From contig CAJUCN010000006.1 in the NCBI GenBank assembly GCA_910585005.1, positions 62,001-126,000 of the forward strand: a stretch of 64,000 nucleotides of DNA, read 5' to 3'. Positions 1-8,832 of the stretch are shown piece after piece (position 1 is the stretch's first letter; every line of letters begins with the position of its first letter). The translations under genes were made by a program, and so were the position numbers. The notes beneath the pieces are model-generated. The model worked only from the letters and a program-made list of their open reading frames with translations, did no database searches and was not told the DNA's origin. This DNA comes from an uncultured Lachnospiraceae bacterium. GTDB taxonomy: Bacteria > Bacillota > Clostridia > Lachnospirales > Lachnospiraceae.

Positions 1-269
1 ACCACCTGTCCGGGATCTCCAGTGGTAAGAATCAATCTGGTGGATGAGATATTCAGCGCAATCCTGAATATTGTTGTAAATAAGAGTATGGTAGGGAAGA
101 AAGAAAGATCCAGCACCTCCTTGGAAAACATGGTGCCAAACATGACGGTAAATGCTATCGCAATATTACAGGCAAGGAGCAAATCCAAAAGCCCGTTTGG
201 AACAGGCACGATCATCATAATAAACGCAGCAAGTACATACGCCGCTATTGCAATATCCGCTTTTTTCAT
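1..269 (-). CDS. flhA: FlhA, flagellar export gate (N-terminal part, cut by window edge)
   Basis: The first 89 codons are present and the rest lies beyond base 1. The start ATG at 269 follows a strong GGAGG Shine-Dalgarno sequence. The protein begins MKKADIAIAAYVLAAFIMM and continues with hydrophobic segments and the stretch FRIALNISSTRLILTTGDPG, which is diagnostic of the FlhA/LcrD family. FlhA is the large inner-membrane component of the flagellar type III export gate; it docks substrates and couples export to ion flow. It follows flhB by 21 bases, the usual flhB-flhA order, at the distal end of the flagellar operon. Only the membrane part is visible, so the cytoplasmic domain cannot be checked. 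Confidence 0.95.
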   Translation of the reverse strand, partial: MKKADIAIAAYVLAAFIMMIVPVPNGLLDLLLACNIAIAFTVMFGTMFSKEVLDLSFFPTILLFTTIFRIALNISSTRLILTTGDPGQV

Positions 270-290
270 GCCCATCCTCCTTCTTTTACT

Positions 291-1403
291 TTATACTTTC
301 CCTTTCAGGTGGTATACAAAAGCAAGTACTTCCGCCACCGCCTGATAAAGTTCCGGGGGAACTAAGCCCCCTACGTCCACATTGGCATAAAGCATTCGCG
401 CCAACGGTTTATTTTCAACAATTTCTATGTTATTTTCCTTTGCCACATCCTTGATACGCTGTGCCAGATAATTTTCCCCTTTGGCAACCACATAGGGCGC
501 ATCAAATCTATCCGGATCATATTTAATAGCAACTGCATAATGGGTAGGGTTCGTGATGACAACATCTGCCTCCGGCAGTTGCTGCATCATACGCCTCATG
601 GAAGCTTCCCGCATACGCTGCTTTTGTTTACTCTTCACCTGAGGATCGCCTTCCTGGTTCTTATACTCATCCTTCACTTCCTGTTTGGTCATTTTCATGT
701 CCTCATGGAACTTCCATTTCTGATAACCAAAATCCAAAAAAGCAATGATCATATAAACAGCAGCAACCCGTATCCCCAGATCCACTACGATCTCTCCAAT
801 CAGCCCGATCGCCTGGTTTAAAGTAATATCATAAAGGAGAAAAATGTCTCCTACCCTGTCCTTCAAATAAGAATACACCATGTAGCCAATAAGTGCCAGC
901 TTTAACAGGGATTTCAAAAGCTCTACCAACGAATTTGGCGAAAAGATCCTCGAAAATCCCTTGACCGGATTAAGCTTGTTAAATTTTGGCTTAAGAGGCT
1001 TGGTAGTAGGTTTCCATTTCACCTGTACAATATCACAGATAACCGCTACGGCCACGCCAACCAAAAGCACTGGCGCAAGGATGAACAAGATCTGGAGCAT
1101 CATCCCTCTGATCAATACCTGTAAAGACGCCACAGGCAGATTTCCGTTGTACATTTTCGCCACATCAGGTATCTGTCCATAAGACGCCGAAAACAATTCC
1201 AGGAAACGTTTTCCCAACGTCCCTAAATAAAGCTTCATCACCAAAAATAAGGATAAAAGACCAAATGCATTACCAATTTCCTTACTTTTTGCTACCTGGC
1301 CTTCCTTCCTGGCATCCTCAAGTTTTTTACTGGTAGGCTCCTCTGTCTTTTCCCCGCCAGGACCATCCTTTGCGAAAAACTGCAGGTTATACTGTAACAA
1401 CAT
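291..1403 (-). CDS. flhB: FlhB, export apparatus substrate-specificity switch
   Basis: A 370-residue membrane protein with an ATG preceded by GGAGGAGGA. The N-terminus has the family pattern KTEEPTSKKLEDARKEGQ, four hydrophobic segments follow, and the cytoplasmic C-terminal domain carries the autocleavage motif NPTH at residues 285-288. FlhB is part of the flagellar type III secretion gate. Self-cleavage in NPTH is known to switch export from rod/hook to filament substrates, and FliK (encoded upstream in this operon) triggers it. Length and motifs are those of an intact, functional FlhB. It lies between fliR (8 bases upstream) and flhA. Confidence 0.97.
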   Translation of the reverse strand: MLLQYNLQFFAKDGPGGEKTEEPTSKKLEDARKEGQVAKSKEIGNAFGLLSLFLVMKLYLGTLGKRFLELFSASYGQIPDVAKMYNGNLPVASLQVLIRGMMLQILFILAPVLLVGVAVAVICDIVQVKWKPTTKPLKPKFNKLNPVKGFSRIFSPNSLVELLKSLLKLALIGYMVYSYLKDRVGDIFLLYDITLNQAIGLIGEIVVDLGIRVAAVYMIIAFLDFGYQKWKFHEDMKMTKQEVKDEYKNQEGDPQVKSKQKQRMREASMRRMMQQLPEADVVITNPTHYAVAIKYDPDRFDAPYVVAKGENYLAQRIKDVAKENNIEIVENKPLARMLYANVDVGGLVPPELYQAVAEVLAFVYHLKGKV

Positions 1404-1411
1404 TCCTCCTC

Positions 1412-2191
1412 CTAAAGCATAGTCTCTACAAATGAGACCACCGCCCGTTTCATTTGTGTGTAGATGAAATTGGCAGCTCCCGGCAGCATTGCCGTTGAAA
1501 GAAACAGGATACTAATACCTACCAACACCTTCATCTGGATACCAACCGCAAACATGTTAAGCTGCGGCGACACCTTGGCAAGAATTCCCAGTACGGAATT
1601 CAATATAATCATAACGGCGAAAATGGGGAGGCAAATCCGAAACCCAATAATGATATAATCGGACATAAACCCGATCATGGCAGCCATAAGCTCCTCGCTT
1701 TTAAACACCGCGCCGTTTACCGGTATCAAAAGATAGGTTTCCGCTAAAGCCTTTAACAGGTACCTATGCATCCCAGAGATCATCAGCATTAGCAGCACCA
1801 TATAATTATAGTAAATACCTGAAATCGTAGAACTCTGCTTGGTACTTGGATCCATCAAATTAGCCATAGACAGGCCCATCTCCATGTCCGCAATATGCCC
1901 GGCAAAAGAAACTACCGTACTGCACAAATTTGCGGCAAACCCGATCAATAGCCCTACCACCGCTTCCTTCATCACAATCACAAAATATCCCAACAAGGTT
2001 TCATACTCCAATACATCGTGGGGTACTACCTGATAAAGCAATAGCGTCACAAAGATACTAAGACCGATCCGCACCCGCCGGGGCGTGTTGCTCATACTAA
2101 AGAACGGCGCCACATACACAAAGCAGCTCACTCTCACAAGAATCAGTATAAAATATTCTAAGTCCGTGTACGAGAACGTGTATTCCAGCAT
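1412..2191 (-). CDS. fliR: FliR, flagellar export gate protein
   Basis: 259 residues, strongly hydrophobic with about six predicted membrane segments. The N-terminal stretch (LILVRVSCFVYVAPFFS) and the central region with EAVVGLLIGFAANL and VSFAGHIADMEMGLSMANLMDP match the FliR/SpaR/YscT family. FliR sits in the core of the export gate with FliP and FliQ. The gene is in the normal P-Q-R order with a 57-base gap after fliQ. No anomalies were seen. Confidence 0.95.
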   Translation of the reverse strand: MLEYTFSYTDLEYFILILVRVSCFVYVAPFFSMSNTPRRVRIGLSIFVTLLLYQVVPHDVLEYETLLGYFVIVMKEAVVGLLIGFAANLCSTVVSFAGHIADMEMGLSMANLMDPSTKQSSTISGIYYNYMVLLMLMISGMHRYLLKALAETYLLIPVNGAVFKSEELMAAMIGFMSDYIIIGFRICLPIFAVMIILNSVLGILAKVSPQLNMFAVGIQMKVLVGISILFLSTAMLPGAANFIYTQMKRAVVSFVETML

Positions 2192-2248
2192 AAAATCCCC
2201 ATGCTTTCTTTGCTTACAAATTTGTCCGTAAAGAGGATCTCCACGGAA

Positions 2249-2518
2249 TTATCTTACATAACGGCTAAAATCCGACCACAGATCCGCCATAAACCCAGCC
2301 AATTCCGTAAGCATCCAGTTCCCCAAAAGAATCAGGGAAAGAAACACTGCAACGATCTTCGGCACAAAGGTGAGCGTCTGCTCCTGGATGGATGTTACCG
2401 TTTGAAAAAGACTGACCAAAAGTCCAACTGCCAATGATACCAAAAGAACCGGCGCCGATACCTTGATCACCAGATAAAGAGCCGAACTGGCAATGGCTGT
2501 TACCTCATCAACTGTCAT
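2249..2518 (-). CDS. fliQ: FliQ, flagellar export gate protein
   Basis: An 89-residue protein with two hydrophobic hairpin segments and the family-typical stretch VSLFQTVTSIQEQTLTFVPK in the loop. FliQ is a small component of the FliPQR export pore. Its length is exactly that usual for the family. It begins 20 bases after fliP stops and is followed by fliR. Confidence 0.96.
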   Translation of the reverse strand: MTVDEVTAIASSALYLVIKVSAPVLLVSLAVGLLVSLFQTVTSIQEQTLTFVPKIVAVFLSLILLGNWMLTELAGFMADLWSDFSRYVR

Positions 2519-2538
2519 TTTCTATCCCTCCTGCACTA

Positions 2539-3405
2539 TCAGTAAAACGTTTCCACTAAATTTGCAATAATCAAATTCCAACCATCTGCAAGAACAAATA
2601 AAAGAATTTTAAATGGCATGGAAATTGTCGTAGGCGGCAGCATCATCATACCCATACTCATAAGAGTGGAGGACACCACCATATCAATCACAATAAACGG
2701 GATATAAATGATAAACCCGATAATAAACGCTTCCCGCAGCTCCCCAATGATAAATGCCGGAACCAAAACAGTAAGCGGAATATCATCCAAAGAACCGCTT
2801 TCCCACTCGTCGCCACTGATCTCCAAAAACAGCCTCACATCCCCCGTCTGGGTCTGCCCATACATAAATTTTCTAAGGGGCTGTATGCCTTTATCAAAGA
2901 ACTCCTCCTGGGTAATCGCCCCTTCATCCAAAGGTACCACTGCCTCATCGTAGATCTCCGTAAAAGTAGGACGCATAATAAAAAACGTAAGGAACAACGC
3001 CAGTCCCATCAGCACCTGATTGGGCGGCGCCGTCTGTGTATTTAAGGCGGCCCGGGTAAAATGCAGCACAATAATGATCCTGGTAAAGGAAGTCAGCATA
3101 ATGAGCAGCATAGGCGCAAGGGAAATCAGCGTCAGCGTGATCAGGATCCGCAGCGTTCCATTAACCTGTCCATTATCACCGATCTGAGTGATCGTAAGCG
3201 CATTCGCTATATTCAGATCCAGCAGATCCTCTCCCTCCTGGGCGCTGCCCGGTTCCGAAACCACAGTCGTGGTGTCCCGCTGCCCCGTATCAGCCTCATC
3301 AACCGTTGCATATACGTTTAAATGGGGAATAATACACAATATGCCCACCGTCATCAGCAGGCATATCATTTTCATTATCTTTTTGTCGGCAAACTTTTTT
3401 TTCAT
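2539..3405 (-). CDS. fliP: FliP, flagellar export pore protein with cleavable N-terminal signal
   Basis: 288 residues. The N-terminus (MKKKFADKKIMKMICLLMTVGI...) is a basic region followed by a hydrophobic stretch ending near VYA, a plausible signal peptide as is usual for FliP. The mature part has LTLISLAPMLLIMLTSFTR and the C-terminal membrane segments with DMVVSSTLMSMGMMMLPP, the FliP/YscR signatures. FliP forms the export pore with FliQ and FliR. The periplasmic loop, with two acidic stretches, is ordinary for the family. It lies between fliO and fliQ. Confidence 0.96.
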   Translation of the reverse strand: MKKKFADKKIMKMICLLMTVGILCIIPHLNVYATVDEADTGQRDTTTVVSEPGSAQEGEDLLDLNIANALTITQIGDNGQVNGTLRILITLTLISLAPMLLIMLTSFTRIIIVLHFTRAALNTQTAPPNQVLMGLALFLTFFIMRPTFTEIYDEAVVPLDEGAITQEEFFDKGIQPLRKFMYGQTQTGDVRLFLEISGDEWESGSLDDIPLTVLVPAFIIGELREAFIIGFIIYIPFIVIDMVVSSTLMSMGMMMLPPTTISMPFKILLFVLADGWNLIIANLVETFY

Positions 3406-3418
3406 ATTGCCTTAACCC

Positions 3419-3787
3419 TTATTCTTTCTCTTTTTCCTTCAAATTCCGGACTCGCTCCAAGATACCCGCAAAATCAGATGCCTGCCCTTTGGACAGTTCC
3501 TGGAAGACAAGGTCTTCCGCCGTCAGTTCCGCCAGCATATGGATCTCATCCTTTCCAATTGCAATCACAAGATACTTCTCTCCTGCCCTGATGATCTGGA
3601 CGTACTTGTTCGGTGTAATTCTGCAGGTCTCAATCACCTCCAGGTTTCCATTCCCACTCTTTTCCTTCTGGGCTTTTGCGATCCATTTTGTAACCAAATA
3701 CGTCGCTGCCAAAATAAATACAAAAAGAATGAGAACCGTCATAAACTGAATGTAACTATCCGCTCTGGTAGTGACGGTAAGAAGCAT
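3419..3787 (-). CDS. fliO: FliO/FliZ-family flagellar biosynthesis protein
   Basis: 122 residues: one transmembrane segment near residues 13-34 (FMTVLILFVFILAATYLVTKW), then a small cytoplasmic domain with LEVIETCRITPNKYVQIIRAG and KYLVIAIGKDEIHML, the pattern of the FliO/FliZ family. FliO assists assembly of the FliP ring. It starts one base after cheY stops and precedes fliP. Identification rests on the motif and on gene order; members of this family are poorly conserved. Confidence 0.88.
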   Translation of the reverse strand: MLLTVTTRADSYIQFMTVLILFVFILAATYLVTKWIAKAQKEKSGNGNLEVIETCRITPNKYVQIIRAGEKYLVIAIGKDEIHMLAELTAEDLVFQELSKGQASDFAGILERVRNLKEKEKE

Positions 3788-3788
3788 A

Positions 3789-4151
3789 TTAACCTACAAC
3801 CTTCTTAACGGCTTCCAAAACACGGTCAGGCTGGAAGGGCTTTACGATAAAATCCTTTGCGCCGCCCTGGATTGCTTCGATAACCATCGCCTGCTGGCCC
3901 ATAGCTGAGCACATGATCACCATTGCATTGGGATCAGCGCCCTTGATCATCTTAAGTGCAGCAATACCGTCAACTTCAGGCATGGTAATATCCATCAGCA
4001 CCAGGTCAGGCTTGAGTTCATTGTACTTTTCAAAAGCCTTTGCACCATTCTCAGCCTCTCCTACTACATTGTAGCCATTCTTGGTCAGAATATCCTTGAT
4101 CATCATCCGCATGAAGGCTGCATCATCAACAATTAAAATATTTTTTGCCAT
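3789..4151 (-). CDS. cheY: CheY, single-domain chemotaxis response regulator
   Basis: A 120-residue receiver domain with no output domain. Conserved residues are visible: the acidic pair D9-D10, phospho-acceptor D54 (in LVLMDITMP), the switch Ser82, and K104 in the VKP motif. Phosphorylated CheY binds the motor switch (FliM/FliY) to change rotation. Here it is encoded between fliY and fliO, a position typical of Firmicutes flagellar operons. The first receiver helix reads MRMMIKDIL, matching the Firmicutes CheY subtype. No cheA or cheW is present in the window. Confidence 0.96.
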   Translation of the reverse strand: MAKNILIVDDAAFMRMMIKDILTKNGYNVVGEAENGAKAFEKYNELKPDLVLMDITMPEVDGIAALKMIKGADPNAMVIMCSAMGQQAMVIEAIQGGAKDFIVKPFQPDRVLEAVKKVVG

Positions 4152-4169
4152 GTCTTTTTCTCCTAACTT

Positions 4170-5414
4170 TTATTTTACTATTTCAGTTACACGAATACCA
4201 AAATTTTCTTCAATGACAACAACTTCACCTTTTGCCACGAATTTCCCGTTTACAAGTACATCTATCGGTTCACCGGCAATCTTATCAAGTTCGATAATCG
4301 TTCCCGGTGCAAAATCTAAGATTTCCGCGATAGATTTCTTAGTCCTGCCAAGTTCTACCGTTACCTCCAAAGGCACATCTTTGATGAGAGCAATATTTTC
4401 ATCCCCTGCCACAGATCCAACATTGTTTGAAAAATTCTGGAACTGAGCAGGCTGAATATTCATGTTCATCTGAGGCATCGCCTGCATACCGCCCATCATA
4501 GGCATGCCCATCTGCATCCCATTCATCATAGGCATACCCATTTGCATCCCATTCATCATGGGCATACCCATCTGCATCCCATTCATTGCCCCTGACTGCA
4601 TATCAGGCTGAGCTGGCATTTCCGCCACCGGAGGCGTATAAGGCACTGGCTCAGGCGCTGGCGCGGATGCGGGTGTTGGCGCCGGGGCTGGAGCTGGCTC
4701 AGGAGACTGTGAAGAAACAAAGGTATCATATAAGCTCTTCGCAAAATCAATGGTATACAATTGGACGATATTGCTATCTACCAATTCATCAATCTGCATG
4801 CGGAAGGCGATCTTAACAAAAGTCCCCTCTAAAAATGATGCAATTTCTCCTCCACTCTTAAAATCATTCAAATCCACCAAGCTTGCCTCTGGGGGACTGA
4901 TATCTATCATCTTTCCAAGCATGGTAGACATACTGGTCGCGGCGGAACCCATCATTTGATTCATCGCTTCTGAAATTGCACTCAAATGCAATTCACCAAG
5001 TTCCCCGCCTGTATTACTACCATCACCACCCATCATCAAGTCTGTGATGACCTTTACATCATGTTCTTTTAGTACCATGATGTTGAAACCATCCAACCCT
5101 GCCGTATATTTGATCTGGATAAACACACAGGGCCGTTCATAACCACCTACCACATCTTCCCATCTGGCAAGCGAAACCTCTGGCGTAGTAATATTTACTT
5201 TGTGATTTACCAGCGAATAAAGTGTGGTTGCAGAAGAACCCATACTGATATTCGCAATTTCACCAACGGCATCCCTCTCTACTGAAGTGAGCAGGCTCTC
5301 ATCTATCGCCTCTCTTTCTGGTTCAGAAGGCTGGCCTCCCCCTGATTCTCCTTCCGACAAGTCCATGCCGTTTAACAACGCATTTATTTCGTCCTGTGAC
5401 AGCATACCGTCCAT
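4170..5414 (-). CDS. fliY: FliY, CheC-type phosphatase and FliN-domain switch protein with Met-rich linker
   Basis: 414 residues. Residues 4-14 (MLSQDEINALL) match the N-terminal CheY-P-binding peptide shared with FliM. Residues about 40-235 form a CheC-like domain keeping both catalytic pairs, E52/N55 and E149/N152, so CheY-P phosphatase activity is expected. Residues 330-414 form the FliN/SpoA domain of the C-ring. The linker is unusual: a Pro/Ala stretch (about 238-262), then a methionine-rich tandem repeat at 278-307 with unit NGMQMGMPMM. The ATG follows a GGAGGAG ribosome site and lies 3 bases after fliM stops. FliY replaces FliN in many Firmicutes. Confidence 0.95.
   Translation of the reverse strand: MDGMLSQDEINALLNGMDLSEGESGGGQPSEPEREAIDESLLTSVERDAVGEIANISMGSSATTLYSLVNHKVNITTPEVSLARWEDVVGGYERPCVFIQIKYTAGLDGFNIMVLKEHDVKVITDLMMGGDGSNTGGELGELHLSAISEAMNQMMGSAATSMSTMLGKMIDISPPEASLVDLNDFKSGGEIASFLEGTFVKIAFRMQIDELVDSNIVQLYTIDFAKSLYDTFVSSQSPEPAPAPAPTPASAPAPEPVPYTPPVAEMPAQPDMQSGAMNGMQMGMPMMNGMQMGMPMMNGMQMGMPMMGGMQAMPQMNMNIQPAQFQNFSNNVGSVAGDENIALIKDVPLEVTVELGRTKKSIAEILDFAPGTIIELDKIAGEPIDVLVNGKFVAKGEVVVIEENFGIRVTEIVK
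4501..4587 (-). repeat. 30-bp tandem repeat inside fliY encoding NGMQMGMPMM
   Basis: Three consecutive 30-base units (4501-4530, 4531-4560, 4561-4587, the last 27 bases) differ at only a few positions. They keep the frame and encode three copies of a ten-residue Met-rich unit in the FliY linker. The near-identity at the DNA level suggests recent expansion by slippage or unequal exchange, and copy number may vary between strains. Confidence 0.95.
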
Positions 5415-5417
5415 GAC

Positions 5418-6398
5418 TTACTCCTCCTCTCTGATTACCGTAGTCAGTCGTACAGCATAATTATCCTTGCTGGAACCCGGAAGTGCAGTGAATTTTTTAA
5501 TATTCCCCACGAAAATATCCATCTCCGAGTCCACTCTCGTATCAAGTCTGATAATATCGCCGACCTGTAGATTTAGGAAATCATTGACAGAAACTTGATT
5601 TTTACCGAGAACAGCCTTCACCGGTACATCTACCCTCTTAATGAGCGCCTCTATATGCTCCTCATAATCTATCTTACCACTTTTCTGCATCGTTGAATAC
5701 CAATACTTCGTATTCAATTTATCCATGACATCTTCCACCGTAAAATACGGAAGACAGACATTTAAAAACCCTTCTGTGTCCCCCACCTTAAGACTCATGG
5801 AAACAATTGCCACCATATCGCTTGGCGCTATCACCTGCGCGAACTGTGCATTTGTCTCAATCCGATCCATCATGGGATCTATATCTATAACAGACTTCCA
5901 AGGCTCCCGCATAAGCTGCATACAGATCACCATCATCTTCTGTATGATCGACATTTCGATTTCTGAAAAATCCCTGCTTTTTTCCAGCGGCAGCCCCTGT
6001 CCTCCCAGCATTCTGTCTATCATCGCAAAACCCAGATTGGAAGACAGCTCTATAATAATATTTCCCTGTAAGGGCCTGAAATCTACAATTCCCAGGATAA
6101 CTGGATTAGACAGTGCGTTGGTAAACTCCGAAAATGTAACCGTTTCAGAACTTGAAACCGATACCTGTATATTCTTCCGAAGATAAACAGGAAGATTCGT
6201 AGATACCAACCGCCCATAATGCTCAAAAATGATTTCCAGTGTCCGCAGATGCTCCTTGGAAAACTTCGCTGGCCGTTTAAAATCGTAATCCTTAACCTGC
6301 TTGTCTCCTGTATCCTGCATCTGGTCTACATCCAATTCACCGTTGCTGAGCGCTGCAAGCAAATTGTCAATCTCACTTTGAGATAGTACCTCGCCCAC
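5418..6398 (-). CDS. fliM: FliM, flagellar motor switch protein
   Basis: 326 residues. The GTG start at 6398 is chosen because it follows a near-perfect AAAGGAGGTGA ribosome site. The N-terminal peptide LSQSEIDNLLAAL is the CheY-P-binding motif. The middle domain has YDFKRPAKFSKEHLRTLEIIFE and the C-terminus carries the SpoA/FliN-like domain. FliM joins FliG to FliY in the C-ring and receives the CheY signal. It lies between fliL and fliY. Confidence 0.97.
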   Translation of the reverse strand: MGEVLSQSEIDNLLAALSNGELDVDQMQDTGDKQVKDYDFKRPAKFSKEHLRTLEIIFEHYGRLVSTNLPVYLRKNIQVSVSSSETVTFSEFTNALSNPVILGIVDFRPLQGNIIIELSSNLGFAMIDRMLGGQGLPLEKSRDFSEIEMSIIQKMMVICMQLMREPWKSVIDIDPMMDRIETNAQFAQVIAPSDMVAIVSMSLKVGDTEGFLNVCLPYFTVEDVMDKLNTKYWYSTMQKSGKIDYEEHIEALIKRVDVPVKAVLGKNQVSVNDFLNLQVGDIIRLDTRVDSEMDIFVGNIKKFTALPGSSKDNYAVRLTTVIREEE

Positions 6399-6454
6399 GA
6401 GTTTTCACCTCCTTTGCTGCGTGCAATCATCCGTCAAACAATACCCGCGTACGC

Positions 6455-6979
6455 TTATTGATATAATATTCTTACAGTCACATCAAAGATAAAATCAGAA
6501 TTAAATAACTCTTGAACCGTCTTAAGGATATCCTCACGGAGCGCCTCTGAGTCTGCCTGAAGTTCTTCCTTGGTATGATGGCTGACCATCTCGAAGACCT
6601 TTCCTTTGATCAGTTCTTCTCTGGATGTCATATCTTCCCCATAACTCTTATAATCTTCATGCTTGCTATTCATAGAAAGGGTCAACGATAACAAAGCAAA
6701 ATGCTCTTTATTGTCTCCTTCCCCGCCCTCTGCTGCTTCAGACTTTTTAAGCGGTATGGTCATATCTGCTATGGTATACGTCATGGTATCTTCCATGGGA
6801 ACCGTTTCTTTTACTCCCTGTTCAGACTCCAGATCCAAATGGATCGCTGATGTAATATCTGTCACCAGCGCCGCCGTCTTTTTGTTCGTACTGACTACAC
6901 TAAACATCATGATTGCTGTCAAGACAATATTCACAATCAGAAGCGCCAATATTACAATCGAAATCAAATTTCTTTTCAT
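6455..6979 (-). CDS. fliL: FliL, stator-associated flagellar membrane protein
   Basis: 174 residues from the ATG at 6979, preferred over an upstream in-frame start because GGAGG lies 8 bases before it. There is one membrane segment (about residues 5-28), then an extracytoplasmic domain ending in DILKTVQELFNSDFIFDVTVRILYQ, matching FliL. FliL surrounds the stator units and modulates torque. It stands directly after motB and before fliM, consistent with that role. Confidence 0.9.
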   Translation of the reverse strand: MKRNLISIVILALLIVNIVLTAIMMFSVVSTNKKTAALVTDITSAIHLDLESEQGVKETVPMEDTMTYTIADMTIPLKKSEAAEGGEGDNKEHFALLSLTLSMNSKHEDYKSYGEDMTSREELIKGKVFEMVSHHTKEELQADSEALREDILKTVQELFNSDFIFDVTVRILYQ

Positions 6980-6995
6980 AATAGTCCTCCATATA

Positions 6996-7802
6996 TTAGT
7001 ATGCACTTAATGAATTATATACTTTTATCTCTACACGTCTGTTTTTGGCTCTTCCATCTTCTGTGGAATTATCTGCTATCGGAACATACTCTCCTCTTCC
7101 CGAATGCTTGACACGCCCCATATCCAACAATGTGTTTTCTTCTAAATAATAGAACACCGACAATGCACGCCCACTGCTGAGTTCATCATTATTGGCATAT
7201 TTCGCACCTGACATAGGCACATTATCCGTATGCCCTTCAATTTCAATATTCCCCTCCGCAAACCGCTGCAGGATCACACCAAGCTGACTCATCAGCGGCA
7301 TGGCCTCTTCCTTGATCACTACGCTGCCAGAGTCAAAAAGCAAGGCGCCATTTAAAGTAAGCTGCACATACTGTGCTGTAAATTCTATGTCGATTTCCTT
7401 CTCAAGATTCTTCTCATCGAGGGCTTCTTCTATTTTTTCTGCAAGTTCCTCGGATTCTTTTAACTTCGCTTCCTCCATAATTTCAGTTGCAGATTCCAGA
7501 TCTTCAGGAATAATATCCCCGGAATTATCCCGTCCAGTACTGTTGATATAATTATCCAGTTCATTAAGCTGGCTCACACCCATGCTGACTAAAACCCCAT
7601 CTCCGATCGCCGTAGCCCCTGCCGAAAAAATACTGAAAGTCTGATTAAAAGACGCTGCCAGAAGTTCAAACTTTTGGGCATCTACAGTAGACATTGAAAA
7701 CAGCATAACGAAAAAGCAAAGAAGCAGGTTCATCAAATCCGCAAAGGTGGACTGCCATGCCGGCGCGCCTTTCGGCGGCTCTGGCGGTTTCCTTTTAGCC
7801 AT
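6996..7802 (-). CDS. motB: MotB, stator subunit with peptidoglycan-binding domain
   Basis: 268 residues from the ATG at 7802. This start is chosen because GGAGGTG lies upstream inside the end of motA; it gives an 8-base overlap with motA. The single membrane segment holds the ion-carrying Asp in FADLMNLLLCFFVMLFSMST. A linker and a C-terminal OmpA-like domain (IEIEGHTDNVPMSG) follow, which anchors the stator to peptidoglycan. The membrane helix looks more like the sodium-driven PomB/MotS type than the proton type (inference). Confidence 0.96.
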   Translation of the reverse strand: MAKRKPPEPPKGAPAWQSTFADLMNLLLCFFVMLFSMSTVDAQKFELLAASFNQTFSIFSAGATAIGDGVLVSMGVSQLNELDNYINSTGRDNSGDIIPEDLESATEIMEEAKLKESEELAEKIEEALDEKNLEKEIDIEFTAQYVQLTLNGALLFDSGSVVIKEEAMPLMSQLGVILQRFAEGNIEIEGHTDNVPMSGAKYANNDELSSGRALSVFYYLEENTLLDMGRVKHSGRGEYVPIADNSTEDGRAKNRRVEIKVYNSLSAY

Positions 7803-8589
7803 TCTCTTCTTCACCTCCGTCACCCTGGACTACCCGGTCTGCAGGAGCCAGGAAGGATTTCAGCTTTTCCTCTATGACTCTGGGGTTCTCCCCTGCCTGA
7901 ATAGACAAAAGACCTTCAATCATAATGGATTTCACCAGGATCTCATTGGCGTTATTGGCTTTCAGCTTTCCAGCAACTGGCGCACAGATCCAGTTGGCAA
8001 GCAAAGAGCCGTACAATGTGGTAATCAGCGCCACTGCCATGGATGGTCCGATGCTGGAGGGGTCATCCATCTCGTAAAGCATGTTTACCAAACCTACCAA
8101 CGTACCAATCATACCCCAGGCAGGACCCATAGCTCCTAAATCTTCCCAGAACTTGATCTTATTGTTATGACGGTCTTCAATACTGACAAGTTCTGTCTCC
8201 ATAATTCCCCTTACCAGCTCAGGATCTGTACCGTCTACAATAAGCAGGATACCCTTTTTCATGAATTCGTCATCTAACTCTCCTGCCGCTTCTTCCAAGG
8301 AAAGAAGACCTTCCTTCCTGGCAACATTGGAAAGTTCAATGATCTTCTGGATCATCCCTTTCACATCCGCGACGTTAGACTTGAAGATCAGCATAAAACT
8401 CTTCAGCCCGCCTAAGTAATCGGCGAGAGAATTGGATGCCAGAATTGCAAAAAATGCACCTCCGAAAGTAATGATTGCTGATGGCAAATCCAGATACCGA
8501 CCGACATTCGCTATGCCCGCATTGTCAATAACACCATACACAAACATTGCAAAACAGAGTAATATACCCAAAATCGACGCTAAATCCAC
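7795..8589 (-). CDS. motA: MotA, stator ion-channel subunit
   Basis: About 264 residues with four membrane segments. A first GTG lies at 8598, but the GTG at 8589 is better spaced from the AAAAGGTGG ribosome site, so the start is uncertain by three codons. The conserved channel stretch GPAWGMIGTLVGLVNML and the cytoplasmic loop that contacts FliG are present. MotA and MotB form the rotor-driving ion channel. Here both are inside the main flagellar operon, unlike in Bacillus subtilis. Confidence 0.95.
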   Translation of the reverse strand: MDLASILGILLCFAMFVYGVIDNAGIANVGRYLDLPSAIITFGGAFFAILASNSLADYLGGLKSFMLIFKSNVADVKGMIQKIIELSNVARKEGLLSLEEAAGELDDEFMKKGILLIVDGTDPELVRGIMETELVSIEDRHNNKIKFWEDLGAMGPAWGMIGTLVGLVNMLYEMDDPSSIGPSMAVALITTLYGSLLANWICAPVAGKLKANNANEILVKSIMIEGLLSIQAGENPRVIEEKLKSFLAPADRVVQGDGGEEENG

Positions 8590-8609
8590 AACTTCCACCT
8601 TTTTTTGCG

Positions 8610-8795
8610 TTAATCCGCAAAAATATCCTTTCTATACGATTTTACAAGATTTTTTATCTCTTGTCTACTTTCTTTTACAATTATTTTTCTTCCGGTAGTA
8701 AACGCTATCACCGTATCGGGCGTTTCCTCTACTAATTCCATCAAATCCGGGTTTACAAGCACCTTGCTCCCGTTTAATTTTGTAAGCTCAATCAT
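8610..8795 (-). CDS. flbD: FlbD-family small flagellar protein
   Basis: 61 residues from the ATG at 8795, which has AAAGGAAAG upstream; a longer in-frame start exists but lacks a good ribosome site. The sequence MIELTKLNGSKVLVNPDLM and the later GRKIIVKES are typical of the small FlbD/YlzI family found between flgE and motA in Firmicutes and spirochaetes. The molecular role is not well established; context ties it to motility. It lies after a perfect hairpin that separates it from flgE. Confidence 0.88.
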   Translation of the reverse strand: MIELTKLNGSKVLVNPDLMELVEETPDTVIAFTTGRKIIVKESRQEIKNLVKSYRKDIFAD

Positions 8796-8832
8796 AAGCT
8801 TTCCTTTCACCTTGCTGACTTGAAACAGCTAA

